A DNA stretch of 51,561 nucleotides from an uncultured Burkholderiales bacterium (GCA_903892175.1 CAITHK010000065.1:1-51561), one strand, 5' to 3'. Counted from the first letter of the stretch, positions 24,924 to 33,145 are shown. Numbers and translations are program-made. Notes: generated from the sequence alone by a model not told the origin.

Positions 24924-25925
24924 TCAGTCGGCTTTCGCCCCAGAGCTTTTGACCACCGCGGCCCACTTGGGCACTTCGGCGCGCAAGAAGCTGCCAAATT
25001 CAGCGGCGCTGTTGCGGCTGCTGGACATGCCCAGCTGGGCAAATTTGTCCACCACGTCTTGCGACTCCATGGCGCGGTTGAGGGCCGCGTTAAGTTTGTC
25101 GACCACGGCTTGGGGTGTGCCCGCGGGCAAGAAGAAACCAAACCAGGTGTAGTCGTCAAACTCTTTGTAACCAAACTCGGTGATCGAGGGCACTTCGGGC
25201 AACAACGGCGAGCGGCTGGCACTGGTCACAGCCAAAGCGCGCAGCTTGCCCGCCTTGATCATGGGCACCGCAGGTGGCATGGAGGTACTGGCCATGGGCG
25301 TGTGGCCTGCCACCACGGCGTTGATGGCCGCCGCAGGTTGGTAGGGCACGTGGGTGATGTCGATCTTTGCGGCAGTTTTCAAACGCTCCATCGACAAATG
25401 GGTGGTGGTGCCAATGCCCGATGAGGCGTAGCTCATCGGGTGCTTCTTCGCCTCATCCACCAACTCGGGCAATGTCTTGGCCGACACGCTGGGGTTGACG
25501 GTGAAGATGTTGGGGGTTTTGGGGCCCAAGGCCAGCGGCGCAAAGTCTTTCAGTGCGTCGTAGCCCGCGTCGGCATACAGCGAGGGGTTGACCGCAAAGG
25601 CCACGCTGTGTACCAGCACGGTGTAGCCATCGGGTGCCGCGCGTTTGACTTGGCCTGTGGCAATGTTGCCACCCGCGCCGCCTTTGTTTTCCACGATGAA
25701 GTTGCCGCCCGTGATCTCGGACAGCTTTTGCGTGAGCGAGCGCGCCACGATGTCGGTGGAAGCGCCCGGCGCAAACGCCACCAGCAAGGTCACAGGCTTG
25801 GCCTTGGGCCATTCGGCCTGGGCCGACGCGTGAAGGCTGAACAAGCTGCACACAGCCCCCAAGCCGATGCTCGTCCAGGTGGTGGTGCGTGCCAGCGTGT
25901 GCAAGCGGTGCGTGAGTTGGGTCAT
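24924..25925 (-). CDS. Bug-type tripartite tricarboxylate transporter substrate-binding protein
   Basis: A 333-residue periplasmic binding protein of the Bug/TctC family. ATG 25925 follows CAGGAGACAGAC and gives a signal peptide (cleavage near ASAQ-AEW); a long open frame upstream of this start is not coding. Family marks are KPVTLLVAFAPGASTDIVAR and the G-rich loop VENKGGAGGNIATGQV near residues 75-90, then SYASSGIGTTTHL. No TctA/TctB membrane partners are nearby, which is usual in Burkholderiales. It lies 41 bp after the dioxygenase gene and probably brings in its substrate or a related acid. Confidence 0.92.
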   Translation of the reverse strand: MTQLTHRLHTLARTTTWTSIGLGAVCSLFSLHASAQAEWPKAKPVTLLVAFAPGASTDIVARSLTQKLSEITGGNFIVENKGGAGGNIATGQVKRAAPDGYTVLVHSVAFAVNPSLYADAGYDALKDFAPLALGPKTPNIFTVNPSVSAKTLPELVDEAKKHPMSYASSGIGTTTHLSMERLKTAAKIDITHVPYQPAAAINAVVAGHTPMASTSMPPAVPMIKAGKLRALAVTSASRSPLLPEVPSITEFGYKEFDDYTWFGFFLPAGTPQAVVDKLNAALNRAMESQDVVDKFAQLGMSSSRNSAAEFGSFLRAEVPKWAAVVKSSGAKAD

Positions 25926-25966
25926 GTCTGTCTCCTGTTTGTGTTTCGGTGAAAGCGCGTCGCGTG

Positions 25967-26839
25967 TCAGCTGGCTTTGACCAGGCAGAAGTCGAAGTTG
26001 ACTTCCAAGAACGGCGTGTCGATGCCAAAGCGCTCGGCCACGGCTTTGTCGTGGGAGGGCACAAAAGGCACCACCAAGCCGGGGCGCACGCCAAACACGG
26101 TGTCGTTGTCGATGTAGTCCGAGCCCTCGGGGAACAACTCGGTCACCAAGCCCACATAGCCCGGTGCGCTGACGATGACGTGGTAATGCGCAGGACGCCA
26201 AATGCCACGGTTGCTGGCGTGCAGCAGCGCACCCACAGGGCCGTCGGTGGGCACGGTGTAGGGGTGAGGACGAATGGTCAGCAGGTTGAAGCTGCCGTCG
26301 GCCTCGCACTTGATTTTGCAGCGCAGGTTGTGCGGGTCTTGCTCAGGGTCTTGCGCGGGGTACAGGCCGTTGTCGGCGTTTTGCCAAAAGTCAATTTCCG
26401 CGTGGGGAATGGGTTGGCCGTCCACGCCCACCACACGGCCTTTGAACCAGGTGCGCTCGCCGGGTTGGCCGTCTGTCAAGTCGCTGCCATTGGGCTTGAT
26501 TTTGGAGTCGTGGTTGTGGAAAGGGCCCAACACGCTGCTGGGGGTGCCGCCCACGGGCTGCGACACCACGTCGACCATGGATGAGATGCCCATGATGTCG
26601 GAGATGAGGCTGAACTCGTTGCGTTCGCCATCGGTGATGGCGGCGCTAGCCGTCAAAAACTCCAGGCCTTGCAACCACTCGGCTTTGGTCAGATGGGACT
26701 CTTGCACAAAGGCATGCAGGTGCTTGACCAACAAAGCCATGACTTCGCCCAAGCGGGGATTGCTGGCGGGTGCAAAGCTGCGCATGGCGGCTTCGGTGAC
26801 CGAGAGGGAGAGCTTGTCGTGGGTGGCGTCTGTCGTCAT
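25967..26839 (-). CDS. Intradiol ring-cleavage dioxygenase (catechol/hydroxyquinol 1,2-dioxygenase family)
   Basis: A 290-residue intradiol dioxygenase. An N-terminal dimerisation domain (residues 1-100) precedes the catalytic barrel. The four Fe(III) ligands can be placed: Tyr in GLYPAQD (near 158), Tyr in RPHPYTVPTDGPVG (near 195), and His-x-His in WRPAHYHVIVSAPGY (near 218-220). It opens an ortho-diphenol between the hydroxyl-bearing carbons to give a muconate-type diacid. Substrate (catechol, hydroxyquinol or a substituted form) cannot be decided. It heads the minus-strand operon with the Bug receptor and is divergent from a CoA-transferase/lyase pair. AGGA precedes the ATG. Confidence 0.88.
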   Translation of the reverse strand: MTTDATHDKLSLSVTEAAMRSFAPASNPRLGEVMALLVKHLHAFVQESHLTKAEWLQGLEFLTASAAITDGERNEFSLISDIMGISSMVDVVSQPVGGTPSSVLGPFHNHDSKIKPNGSDLTDGQPGERTWFKGRVVGVDGQPIPHAEIDFWQNADNGLYPAQDPEQDPHNLRCKIKCEADGSFNLLTIRPHPYTVPTDGPVGALLHASNRGIWRPAHYHVIVSAPGYVGLVTELFPEGSDYIDNDTVFGVRPGLVVPFVPSHDKAVAERFGIDTPFLEVNFDFCLVKAS

Positions 26840-26897
26840 GAAAGGTCCTGAAAGAAAGGCTGAAAGCAGGTGGAAAGAAGACTGGAATCCGAAGATT

Positions 26898-26945
26898 GGT
26901 TTTATCGATAATATTCGAAATCGACCTTATTTGTCGATAAAAACC
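26898..26945. promoter_or_regulatory. Large dyad in the divergent dioxygenase / CoA-transferase control region
   Basis: GGTTTTATCGA (26898-26908) faces TCGATAAAAACC (26934-26945). Each arm lies within a smaller palindrome: TTATCGATAA (26902-26911, perfect) and TTGTCGATAA (26931-26940, one mismatch), 29 bp apart. A regulator dimer pair could control both operons from here. No regulator gene is adjacent. Confidence 0.5.
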
Positions 26946-27030
26946 TGTTGTGCTGGCGGCGTTCACAGGCGTCACGTGTGGCACATCGCAGCCTTCTTGG
27001 CATGCCACTTTGAGGCACACTCTTGGCCCT

Positions 27031-28245
27031 ATGCCACATGACACATTTGCCCCATCCACAGGCCCGCTCAACGGGCTGCGCGTGATTGAACTTGGTCAGT
27101 TGATCGCGGGCCCGTTCGCCGCCAAAACCTTGGCCGATTTCGGCGCCGAGGTGATCAAAATCGAAACCCCCGGCAGCGGTGACCCTTTGCGCAAATGGCG
27201 TTTGCTCAAAGACGGCACCTCGGTGTGGTGGCAGGTGCAGTCACGCAACAAGCGCTCGGTGGCGCTGGATTTGAAACAGTCCCAAGCCCAAGACATCGTG
27301 CGCCAGTTGGTGCGCGACGCCGATGTGCTGATTGAAAACTTCCGCCCCGGTGCCATGGAAGGCTGGGGCCTTGGGCCTGATGATTTGCACGCCATCAACC
27401 CGCGTTTGATCATGCTGCGCATCAGCGGCTATGGCCAGACCGGGCCTTACCGAGACAAGCCCGGTTTTGGCGTGGTGGCCGAAGCCATGAGCGGTTTGCG
27501 CCACCTCACGGCCGAGCCCGGACGCGTGCCAGTGCGTGTGGGCATCAGCCTGGGTGACACCCTGGCCTCGCTGCACGGCGTGATCGGCATCTTGATGGCG
27601 CTGCATGAGCGCCAACGCAGCGGCCAGGGCCAGGTGATTGATGTGGCCTTGTACGAAGCGGTGTTCAACTGCATGGAGAGTTTGCTGCCCGAATACAGCG
27701 CCTTTGGCGCGGTGCGTGGTCCCGCCGGCAGTGCCTTGCCCGGTATCGCGCCGACCAATGCCTACCGCTGCCGCGATGGCGCCTACGCGCTGATTGCAGG
27801 CAACGGCGACAGCATTTACAAACGCCTGATGCATGCCGTGGGCCGAGACGATCTGGGGCAAGACCCTGCGCTGGCTGACAACGCGGGCCGCGTCAAACGC
27901 GTGGACGAGATCGACGCGGCGTTGGGGGCCTGGGCGGCAGAGCGCACAGTGGACGAGGTGCTGGCGGTGTTGGACGCCGCCTCGGTGCCCGCTGGGCGCA
28001 TTTACACCGTGGCCGACATTGCCGCCGATCCGCACTACCAAGCGCGCGGCATGATTGAACAGGTGCAGATGAGCGACGGCACCTCCATGGCCGTGCCGGG
28101 CATCGTGCCCAAGCTGTCGCGCACCCCGGGCGGCCACCGCCGCAATGCGCCTGCGCTGGGCCAAGACACCGATGCGGTGCTCAGCAACATGGGCCTCACC
28201 CCCGAACAAATTCAAACCCTCAAAGACCAAGGCATCGTCGCATGA
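27031..28245 (+). CDS. CaiB/BaiF family (type III) CoA-transferase
   Basis: A 404-residue family III CoA-transferase that moves CoA between acyl groups through an aspartyl-CoA intermediate. The N-terminal GLRVIELGQLIAGPFAAKTL, ADFGAEVIKIE and the central region RISGYGQTGPYRDKPGFG are all diagnostic. ATG 27031 starts the conserved fold; an earlier in-frame codon would add an unconserved leader. The stop overlaps the next ATG (ATGA) of an HMG-CoA-lyase-like gene. Together they would activate a dicarboxylic acid to its CoA ester and then split it. Confidence 0.9.
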   Translation: MPHDTFAPSTGPLNGLRVIELGQLIAGPFAAKTLADFGAEVIKIETPGSGDPLRKWRLLKDGTSVWWQVQSRNKRSVALDLKQSQAQDIVRQLVRDADVLIENFRPGAMEGWGLGPDDLHAINPRLIMLRISGYGQTGPYRDKPGFGVVAEAMSGLRHLTAEPGRVPVRVGISLGDTLASLHGVIGILMALHERQRSGQGQVIDVALYEAVFNCMESLLPEYSAFGAVRGPAGSALPGIAPTNAYRCRDGAYALIAGNGDSIYKRLMHAVGRDDLGQDPALADNAGRVKRVDEIDAALGAWAAERTVDEVLAVLDAASVPAGRIYTVADIAADPHYQARGMIEQVQMSDGTSMAVPGIVPKLSRTPGGHRRNAPALGQDTDAVLSNMGLTPEQIQTLKDQGIVA

Positions 28246-29156
28246 CACGTATTTATTTCAACGAAGTGGTGACCCGTGACGGTTTTCAGATCGAGCCCGA
28301 GTTCATCGCCACCGATGCCAAAGTGGCGTTGATCGACGCGCTGAGTTTGTGCGGTTACGCCAAGATCGAAGCCACCTCGTTTGTCTCGCCCAAAGCCATT
28401 CCCATGCTGCGCGACGCCGAAGAGGTGATGGGCCGCATCACCCGCGCACCGGGGGTGGAATACACCGTGCTGGTGCCCAACCTGCGGGGGGCAGAGCGGG
28501 CTTTGGAATCCAAAGCCGATGAGCTGAACTTGGTGATGTCCACGTCGGAGACCCACAACCGTGCCAACTTGCGCATGGGCCGCGAGCAAAGCTTTGCCGC
28601 GCTCGAAGAGGTGGTGCGTCATGTGGACGGGCGCACGCCCATCAACGTGTCGCTCTCTACCGCTTTTGGCTGCCCCATGGAAGGCGATGTGCCCGAGGCC
28701 GAGGTGGTGCAATTCGCTGAGCGCTTTGCGGGCTTGGGTGTGCGCGGCTTGACCATCTGCGACACCACCGGCATGGCGCACCCAGGCCAAGTGGCCCACA
28801 TGGTGGAGACCTTGCAGCAACGCGTGCGCGGCGTGCAATTGACCTTGCATTTCCACAACACGCGCGGCATGGGCCTGGCCAATGTGCTGGCTGCCGTGCA
28901 GGGCGGCATTGTGCGATTTGATGGCTCACTCGGTGGCTTGGGCGGTTGCCCCTATGCGCCAGGCGCGAGTGGCAACATTTGCAGCGAAGACGCGGTGCAC
29001 ATGTTGCACGCCATGGGCTACGACACGGGCATGGACTTGCCACGTTTGCTCTCTGTGGCACGTGGTCTGCCCTACATCGTGGACCACGAGGTACCGGGCC
29101 AAGTGGCCAAGGCGGGTTTGATCACCGACTTGCACCCAGCGCCTGAGCAGGCCTGA
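28242..29156 (+). CDS. HMG-CoA lyase-like DRE-TIM metallolyase
   Basis: A 304-residue TIM-barrel lyase. The first strand carries TRDGFQ (the R-D-x-Q cation and base motif), the metal histidines are in LHFHNTRG near 205, and the active-site cysteine loop is GLGGCPYAPGASGN near 240, the HMG-CoA-lyase signature. It cleaves 3-hydroxy-3-methylglutaryl-CoA or a similar 3-hydroxyacyl-CoA to acetyl-CoA and a keto acid. Coupling to a CoA-transferase and closeness to an intradiol dioxygenase suggest a dedicated catabolic route; the true substrate may differ from HMG-CoA. Confidence 0.87.
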   Translation: MTRIYFNEVVTRDGFQIEPEFIATDAKVALIDALSLCGYAKIEATSFVSPKAIPMLRDAEEVMGRITRAPGVEYTVLVPNLRGAERALESKADELNLVMSTSETHNRANLRMGREQSFAALEEVVRHVDGRTPINVSLSTAFGCPMEGDVPEAEVVQFAERFAGLGVRGLTICDTTGMAHPGQVAHMVETLQQRVRGVQLTLHFHNTRGMGLANVLAAVQGGIVRFDGSLGGLGGCPYAPGASGNICSEDAVHMLHAMGYDTGMDLPRLLSVARGLPYIVDHEVPGQVAKAGLITDLHPAPEQA

Positions 29157-29185
29157 GCAGGTCTGCCCTGCTGTCAGGCTTGCAG

Positions 29186-29224
29186 GCCTGGCCCTTGTTA
29201 CACCAGCACCTTGAGGGCACGTTC
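29186..29224 (-). pseudogene. Remnant of the rRNA methyltransferase gene 3' end (39-bp repeat copy)
   Basis: Bases 29186-29224 match 30067-30105, inside the end of the methyltransferase gene, at 37 of 39 positions. Read on the minus strand the remnant encodes ERALKVLV-stop-QGPGLQA-stop, against ERALKVLVYQGPG in the live gene, with Tyr TAC changed to TAA. The repeats are offset by 881 bp and bracket the mqsRA module, which marks an insertion that moved the gene's original end away. Confidence 0.8.
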
Positions 29225-29234
29225 AAGGAAAAGT

Positions 29235-29636
29235 TCAGGCGGCTTTGACCTCGTTCAACAGATCTGGATGCCGCTCCAAAACTTTCAAAAGTTTGACCAA
29301 TGCCACAGGCGGCTTGGTCTTGCCGTTCTCATACCGGGAGAACGCATTCACGCCTCCACCAAAAATCTCTGAGGCTTGGCGCTGATCTAGATCGAGTTTT
29401 TTTCTTACCCGAGCGATGTAGCTCGGGTCAACGAAGCTTGCGTTGACTTGTTTCTGAAAGGCACCCAGCAATTCGCTGTATCGGTCCCCGTGTTCACGGT
29501 TGAGAACGCCTTCATCGCAAGCAGGGCAGAAGTCACCCGTCACGGCTGGAATGGTGGTACTTTTGCCCTTGTAGACATAGGGCACATCACGTGTATCTTG
29601 GATCAGTTTGGCTGCTCCGCAGCTTGGACATTTCAT
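29235..29636 (-). CDS. mqsA: Antitoxin MqsA (zinc-finger/XRE)
   Basis: A 133-residue MqsA-type antitoxin. The N-terminal zinc-binding domain has two CxxC motifs (CPSC at 3-6, CPAC near 37-40) and binds toxin. The C-terminal half is an XRE helix-turn-helix (DQRQASEIFGGGVNAFSRYENG) that binds DNA. It starts two bases after the mqsR stop, in the toxin-first order typical of mqsRA. No internal breaks are seen. Confidence 0.93.
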   Translation of the reverse strand: MKCPSCGAAKLIQDTRDVPYVYKGKSTTIPAVTGDFCPACDEGVLNREHGDRYSELLGAFQKQVNASFVDPSYIARVRKKLDLDQRQASEIFGGGVNAFSRYENGKTKPPVALVKLLKVLERHPDLLNEVKAA

Positions 29637-29638
29637 GG

Positions 29639-29941
29639 TTACAACTCCTTGAGGGAAACAATCAAAACATCATCAATGACCGTCAGCTTGATGTACGCCT
29701 GATCGCCGCTGATAGTTTTGGTGTGATAAACATCTTGCCAAATACGGTGATCTGCATGCGTGGTCATGCTTTTGTAGAAATCGGCAATGGTCAGGGTCAT
29801 GATCAGGGCGCACATGCCAGACAGATCGTTGATGCCAAGCTCGCGAGCCCCCGCGAAAGCACTGGCAGTCGCCCTGACTTGGCCGCTGTTGATCAGCGCC
29901 TGAACCAGCGACAACTTGCGGTGGGGTCGATTTTCCTCCAC
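29639..29941 (-). CDS. mqsR: Toxin MqsR (RelE-like mRNA interferase)
   Basis: A 100-residue MqsR toxin, an mRNase that cuts at GCU-type sites in the E. coli member. The sequence follows the family over its full length (RKLSLVQALINSGQVRAT, DFYKSMTTHADHRIWQDVY, IKLTVIDDVLIVSLKE), with the catalytic Lys/Tyr region KSMTT intact. It is a normal-length active-looking gene. Its insertion at the end of the neighbouring methyltransferase gene is described separately. Confidence 0.94.
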   Translation of the reverse strand: MEENRPHRKLSLVQALINSGQVRATASAFAGARELGINDLSGMCALIMTLTIADFYKSMTTHADHRIWQDVYHTKTISGDQAYIKLTVIDDVLIVSLKEL

Positions 29942-29951
29942 ACCAAATTAT

Positions 29952-29984
29952 TACCTAGTTGGTTTATTTTGCAAGTAGGTTAAT
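29952..29984. promoter_or_regulatory. Possible MqsA operator sites before mqsR
   Basis: ACCTAGTTGGT (29953-29963) is an imperfect ACC/GGT dyad and AAGTAGGTTA (29974-29983) carries an AGGTT half site like those in the E. coli mqsRA operator (AACCT..AGGTT). The region is AT-rich and lies 11-42 bp before the mqsR ATG. Confidence 0.4.
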
Positions 29985-30048
29985 GGCGGTTTTGCGCATT
30001 TGAGCTTCTAAATTCAGCCGCCAGTGCAGAGCGCCTTATGGTTCAAGC

Positions 30049-30984
30049 TCAAGACTGCACCGCAATGCCTGGCCCTTGGTACACCAGCACCTTGAGCGCA
30101 CGTTCGGGTGACACATCGGCAAACACGGCAGGGTTGGCCACGCGCTGTTTGAACACCAACTCGGGGGCGAGAGCTTGCATCTGTTCTTGCAAGAAGTTGA
30201 CGCCTAACTCGGGAGCATTGAGGCACAGCAAGGCATACCCATTCGGCGCCAGCAGATCGGGCAGGCGGCGCATCAACTTGGCATAGTCTTGGGTGGCCAC
30301 GAAGCTGCCTTTTTGGTAGCTGGGCGGGTCGACGATGATCAAGTCATAGGGCCCGCTGCGCGTGATCTTGCCCCAGGTTTTGAAGATGTCATGCACCAAG
30401 AAGCTGGCACCCGCCATCACGCCATTGAGCTGGTGGTTTTGCTGGCCAATGGTCATCGCACCCTGGCTCATGTCCACGTTCACCACATGCCTTGCCCCCG
30501 CCTGCATGGCCACCACCGAAAACGCGCAGGTGTAGGCAAACAGGTTGAGCACTTTCAGGCGTGCGCGCGCTTGCACATGAGCGCTTACCCAACGACGGCC
30601 CTCGGCCATGTCAAGGAACAAGCCATGGTTTTGTCCCTTCAACACATGCATCCGATAGCGGGCACCGTCTTCGTTCACCACGTGCGGTTCGGGCACCTGG
30701 CCTGTCATGAGCCGAGTTTCGGTTTGGCTGGCGTGGCGGCACTGGAACACCCAGTTCAGCGGCTGATCGGGTGCCAACTGCTGCCAGCGCGCCGACAGGG
30801 CTTGGTGCAAAGTGGCGAGCTCATCCTCAGACACGGGTTGAAAACTGGTCAACACCCACACCGGAGGAAAGGCATCGAGTGCCCACTGTTCGCAGCCGGG
30901 GTACAGACCGCCACGGCCATGGAAGATGCGTTGGGCATCGTGGGGCTGAGGCATCGTGGCGATGGCGTGGAGCAGGGCTTGCAT
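30049..30984 (-). CDS. Class I SAM-dependent methyltransferase, RlmI/RlmK-like
   Basis: A 311-residue methyltransferase of the COG1092 group that modifies cytosine C5 or guanine N7 in 23S rRNA. It lacks the N-terminal PUA domain of RlmI and starts with a short beta domain. The SAM site is VLNLFAYTCAFSVVAMQAGA near 145-165, and motif IV reads DLIIVDPPSYQKGSF near 225. The C terminus (ERALKVLVYQGPGIAVQS) appears to have been replaced during the mqsRA insertion: the ancestral end survives next to the HMG-CoA-lyase-like gene. Confidence 0.88.
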   Translation of the reverse strand: MQALLHAIATMPQPHDAQRIFHGRGGLYPGCEQWALDAFPPVWVLTSFQPVSEDELATLHQALSARWQQLAPDQPLNWVFQCRHASQTETRLMTGQVPEPHVVNEDGARYRMHVLKGQNHGLFLDMAEGRRWVSAHVQARARLKVLNLFAYTCAFSVVAMQAGARHVVNVDMSQGAMTIGQQNHQLNGVMAGASFLVHDIFKTWGKITRSGPYDLIIVDPPSYQKGSFVATQDYAKLMRRLPDLLAPNGYALLCLNAPELGVNFLQEQMQALAPELVFKQRVANPAVFADVSPERALKVLVYQGPGIAVQS

Positions 30985-31100
30985 GGGTGACAGCGTTCAA
31001 AGAAGTGGGAGAGTGGGGTGTGGCAGGATGCGGCAAGTCTGGGGTCGCGCAGCGCGACGAAGAGGGCATTGTCGGTGTTTGAAACACGCAAGGAGATCGT

Positions 31101-32135
31101 ATGAAAAGCAACACCTGGGTCATGGCCGCCGCGGCTGTGTGTTTGAGCAGTTCGCTGTGTCTGGCGCAAAGTGCTGCCCCGCCTGCGCTGCCCACCTACG
31201 CACAGTCAGAACCGCTCGGTGCCGCGATGGAAGGCTGGGCCTATCCGTTTCCTGTGCACAGCTTGCAGTTTGAAATGCAAGGCCAACTGGTGCGCATGAT
31301 GTACATGGACGTGGTGCCCACGGGCACGCCCAATGGCCGCACCGTGCTCTTGATACATGGCAAAAACTTTGGCTCCGATTACTGGGCGGGCACCTTGCGC
31401 ACCCTCAGCGCACAAGGCTATCGGGTGATTGCGCCCGATCAAATTGGGTTTGGCAAATCGTCCAAGCCCGAGATCCGCTACAACTTTGCCGATCTGGCAC
31501 GCAACACCGACCGTTTGTTGACCCACCTAGGCCTCAACCGTGTGGCGGTGGTGGCCAACAGCATGGGCGGTATGTTGGGTGTGCACTTTGCACGGATGTA
31601 TCCGCAACGCGTGAGTGCGCTGGTGTTGGAAAACCCGCTGGGGCTGGAAGACTACACCCTGCACATCCCGCCCCAAGCCACCGACAACCTGGTCAAGCTG
31701 GAGATGGCGCAAACGCCCGCCACCTACCGCAACTTTGTGCGCAGCTACTTCCCGGTCTGGCAGCCTGAGTTTGAGCGTTTTGTCGAGCAATTCGCCCGTG
31801 TGCAACTGAGTGCCGAATACCCGCGTTTTGCCAAAGTGTCGGCGCTGACCTATCAGATGATTTACGACGCGCCCATCACCGCAGAGTTACCCCGTCTGAG
31901 TATGCCCACCTTGCTGGCCATTGGGCAGTTGGACCGCACCGTGTTTGGCCGCCGCTTCGCGCCGCCTGAGGTGGTGCGCCCTTTGGGCAACTTTGCGCAA
32001 TTGGGCAAGACGACCCAAGCCCTGATTCCGGGAGCCAAGTTGGTGGAGTTTGAGGGCGTGGGCCACGTGCCACACCTGGAGGTGCCGGAGCGTTTTCATG
32101 CCGCTTTGCTACAGTTTTTGCAGGAGCAGCACTGA
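31101..32135 (+). CDS. Exported alpha/beta hydrolase
   Basis: A 344-residue hydrolase with a signal peptide (cleavage near CLAQ-SAA). The oxyanion region is LLIHGKNFGSDYW, the nucleophile elbow is ANSMGGM (Ser near 151), the acid is probably Asp in IGQLDRTVF (near 277), and the histidine is in GVGHVPHLE (near 323). It fits a periplasmic esterase, lipase or lactonase; the substrate is unknown. AAGGAG precedes the ATG by five bases. Transcribed alone, between a divergent methyltransferase and a HAD gene 57 bp downstream. Confidence 0.87.
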   Translation: MKSNTWVMAAAAVCLSSSLCLAQSAAPPALPTYAQSEPLGAAMEGWAYPFPVHSLQFEMQGQLVRMMYMDVVPTGTPNGRTVLLIHGKNFGSDYWAGTLRTLSAQGYRVIAPDQIGFGKSSKPEIRYNFADLARNTDRLLTHLGLNRVAVVANSMGGMLGVHFARMYPQRVSALVLENPLGLEDYTLHIPPQATDNLVKLEMAQTPATYRNFVRSYFPVWQPEFERFVEQFARVQLSAEYPRFAKVSALTYQMIYDAPITAELPRLSMPTLLAIGQLDRTVFGRRFAPPEVVRPLGNFAQLGKTTQALIPGAKLVEFEGVGHVPHLEVPERFHAALLQFLQEQH

Positions 32136-32152
32136 CAATCAGGTGTTTCAAT

Positions 32153-32193
32153 CAAGCACTCAAATTGACTTGTTGTATGAACTGGAGTGCTTG
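32153..32193 (+). promoter_or_regulatory. Inverted repeat covering the HAD gene ribosome site
   Basis: CAAGCACTC (32153-32161) and GAGTGCTTG (32185-32193) form a 9-bp stem with a 23-nt loop. The second arm includes the GGAG ribosome site and reaches the start codon of the next gene, so pairing would hide it. Confidence 0.35.
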
Positions 32194-32999
32194 TGCAGTT
32201 GCGCCCCTTTGAACATTTCTCACGTGTAGCTGCGCAGTCGGTGCACACGGTATTCACCGACATCGACGACACCCTTAGCCTGCAAGGTCGCTTGCCTGCG
32301 GCGGCGTATGGCGCGTTGGAGCGCTTGCAAGAAGCAGGCATGCGGGTGATACCTGTCACGGGCAGGCCCGCAGGTTGGTGTGACCACATCGCCCGCTTTT
32401 GGCCGGTGGATGGGGTGATTGGTGAGAACGGGGCGTTCTACATGTGGCACGACGCGCAAGCGCACGTCTTGCGCAGCCGTCATTGGCTTGCGCCAGACCA
32501 GCAAGTACTCGCACGTCAGAGCTTGGCCGAGGTGCAAGCGCGCATCTTGGTGGAGGTGCCGGGTTGTGCCGTGGCCTCAGATCAGTTTTGTCGCCTCTAT
32601 GACTTGGCGATTGATTTTTGTGAAGACGTGCCTGCCTTGCCCGCCACCGCCGTTGACCGCATTGCCGCTTTGATGCAAGAAGCGGGCATGACGGCCAAGG
32701 TCAGCTCCATCCATGTGAATGGTTGGTTTGGCGACTGGGACAAACTCGCCATGGCGCGCCTGATGCTGGCCGAGCGCTATGGCTTGAATTTCGACCAAGA
32801 GACGGATCGTTTGGTGTTTGTTGGTGACTCGCCCAACGATGCGCCCATGTTTGAAGCCTTCCCCAACGCCGTGGGTGTGGCCAATGTGCGTGACTGTTTG
32901 GCGCGTTTGACCCATCGGCCCGCGTGGATCACCCAAGCGCCGGGTGGTTTGGGTTTTGTCGAGTTTGCCGATCACTTGCTGGCGCTGCGGAACGCTTGA
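32193..32999 (+). CDS. HAD-superfamily hydrolase, Cof/sucrose-phosphatase type
   Basis: A 268-residue HAD phosphatase of the C2B cap type. Motif I is FTDIDDTLS (nucleophile and acid aspartates near residues 22-24), motif II is VIPVTGRP (Thr near 56), the lysine of motif III lies in GDWDKLAMARLM, and motif IV is FVGDSPNDAPMFEAF. It would dephosphorylate a sugar or similar small phosphate. GTG 32193 is favoured, five bases after GGAG; GTG 32187 overlaps that site. Normal length; substrate unknown. Confidence 0.85.
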   Translation: MQLRPFEHFSRVAAQSVHTVFTDIDDTLSLQGRLPAAAYGALERLQEAGMRVIPVTGRPAGWCDHIARFWPVDGVIGENGAFYMWHDAQAHVLRSRHWLAPDQQVLARQSLAEVQARILVEVPGCAVASDQFCRLYDLAIDFCEDVPALPATAVDRIAALMQEAGMTAKVSSIHVNGWFGDWDKLAMARLMLAERYGLNFDQETDRLVFVGDSPNDAPMFEAFPNAVGVANVRDCLARLTHRPAWITQAPGGLGFVEFADHLLALRNA

Positions 33000-33041
33000 C
33001 TTCAGTTCGGCTGCCTCGTCGTCGTGGATGTATCGCCTGAT

Positions 33042-33088
33042 GGTTGCGTGCACAACCGTTCACGTTTTTACCTAGTTGCGGGCGCAAC
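33042..33088. promoter_or_regulatory. Twin palindromes upstream of marR
   Basis: GGTTGCGTGCACAACC (33042-33057, 6 of 8 pairs match) and GTTGCGGGCGCAAC (33075-33088, perfect arms) share the GTTGCG...CAAC pattern. Their centres are 32 bp apart, close to three helical turns, which would place two regulator dimers on one DNA face before the MarR gene. Confidence 0.55.
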
Positions 33089-33145
33089 CATCCTGGCTAA
33101 GATGATGACTGATGCGTGGCTCAGACAATCCCTCAGGAGAAGTGC

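Noticed and set aside
25926-26309. Long open frame extending upstream of the Bug receptor start
   Set aside because: It lies over the dioxygenase gene, has Arg/His/Pro-rich composition typical of a shadow frame, and the signal peptide and ribosome site place the start at 25925.
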